5,464 bases of DNA from assembly GCA_031278275.1 (NCBI GenBank), contig JAITKW010000046.1, forward strand, positions 1-5,464, in the 5' to 3' direction. The notes beneath the pieces are model-generated. The model was not told the DNA's origin. It saw only the letters and a list, made by a program, of their open reading frames with translations, and did no database searches. A program made the translations under genes and the position numbers. Source of the stretch: Candidatus Nomurabacteria bacterium (GTDB lineage: Bacteria > Patescibacteriota > Saccharimonadia > Saccharimonadales > Saccharimonadaceae). Below are positions 5,407 through 5,464 of this stretch, piece by piece. Positions within the stretch are counted from its first letter, which is position 1, and the number at the start of each line of letters is the position of its first letter.

Positions 5407-5464
5407 GGTTCCGTCGTCTAGTGGTTAGGACGTCTGGTTCTCATCCAGAAAATCGCGGGTTCGA
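5407..5464 (+). tRNA. tRNA-Glu (CTC), 3' end cut by the window
   Basis: The 5' acceptor strand GGTTCCG (5407-5413) is followed by a D arm with GTC/GAC stems (5416-5418, 5429-5431) around TAGTGGTTAG, typical of tRNA-Glu. The anticodon stem TCTGG/CCAGA (5433-5437, 5445-5449) encloses the loop TTCTCAT, giving anticodon CTC at 5440-5442, which reads the Glu codon GAG. The variable loop is five bases, the T stem begins GCGGG (5455-5459), and the T loop begins TTCGA at the window end. The rest of the T arm and the 3' acceptor strand lie outside, so acceptor pairing and an encoded CCA cannot be checked. It is the natural substrate of the GltX encoded upstream. Confidence 0.93.

Overview
The window carries four complete protein genes, all on the + strand, a partial tRNA gene at the right edge and a probable gene fragment reading off the left edge on the - strand. 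In order: start of an unidentified divergent gene (1-68, -); radA, a DNA-repair ATPase (197-1546); an unnamed single-pass membrane protein with a DUF4367-like outer domain (1665-2567); gltX, glutamyl-tRNA synthetase (2710-4143); a membrane-anchored DUF3048/YerB-family protein (4182-5309); and tRNA-Glu with anticodon CTC (5407 to the window end, 3' part missing).

Organism (inference): a bacterium of moderate GC, most like Candidatus Saccharibacteria or another Patescibacteria/CPR lineage. The clues are the combination of compact housekeeping genes with small membrane-anchored proteins, the zinc-less short GluRS, and start codons lying directly behind -10 boxes with no Shine-Dalgarno sequence (leaderless mRNAs). 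All four complete genes end in TAA and read with no internal TGA, so the standard code fits and a TGA-recoding lineage is not indicated. No phylogenetic search could be run, so the assignment is tentative.

The coding genes are ordinary core functions: recombination repair (RadA), Glu-tRNA charging (GltX beside a tRNA-Glu), and two envelope proteins of unknown role. They do not look like one operon. Gaps of 38-142 bp separate them and most have their own promoter-like element. No mobile element, CRISPR array, toxin-antitoxin pair or defence gene was seen, and no convincing intrinsic terminator.

The most interesting signal is in the gaps. gltX and the DUF3048 gene share a 37-bp upstream block ending exactly at the ATG, with the same internal spacing: TCTTCC at the -35 position, 17 bp, and a -10 ending 6 nt before the ATG. 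radA has a looser version. The gltX block is duplicated 65 bp upstream, and all three differences within the 36-bp repeat are transitions in and next to the -10 box. This suggests a lineage-specific promoter architecture for leaderless genes. The DUF4367-like gene has a purine-rich Shine-Dalgarno-like site instead, so two modes of translation initiation appear side by side.
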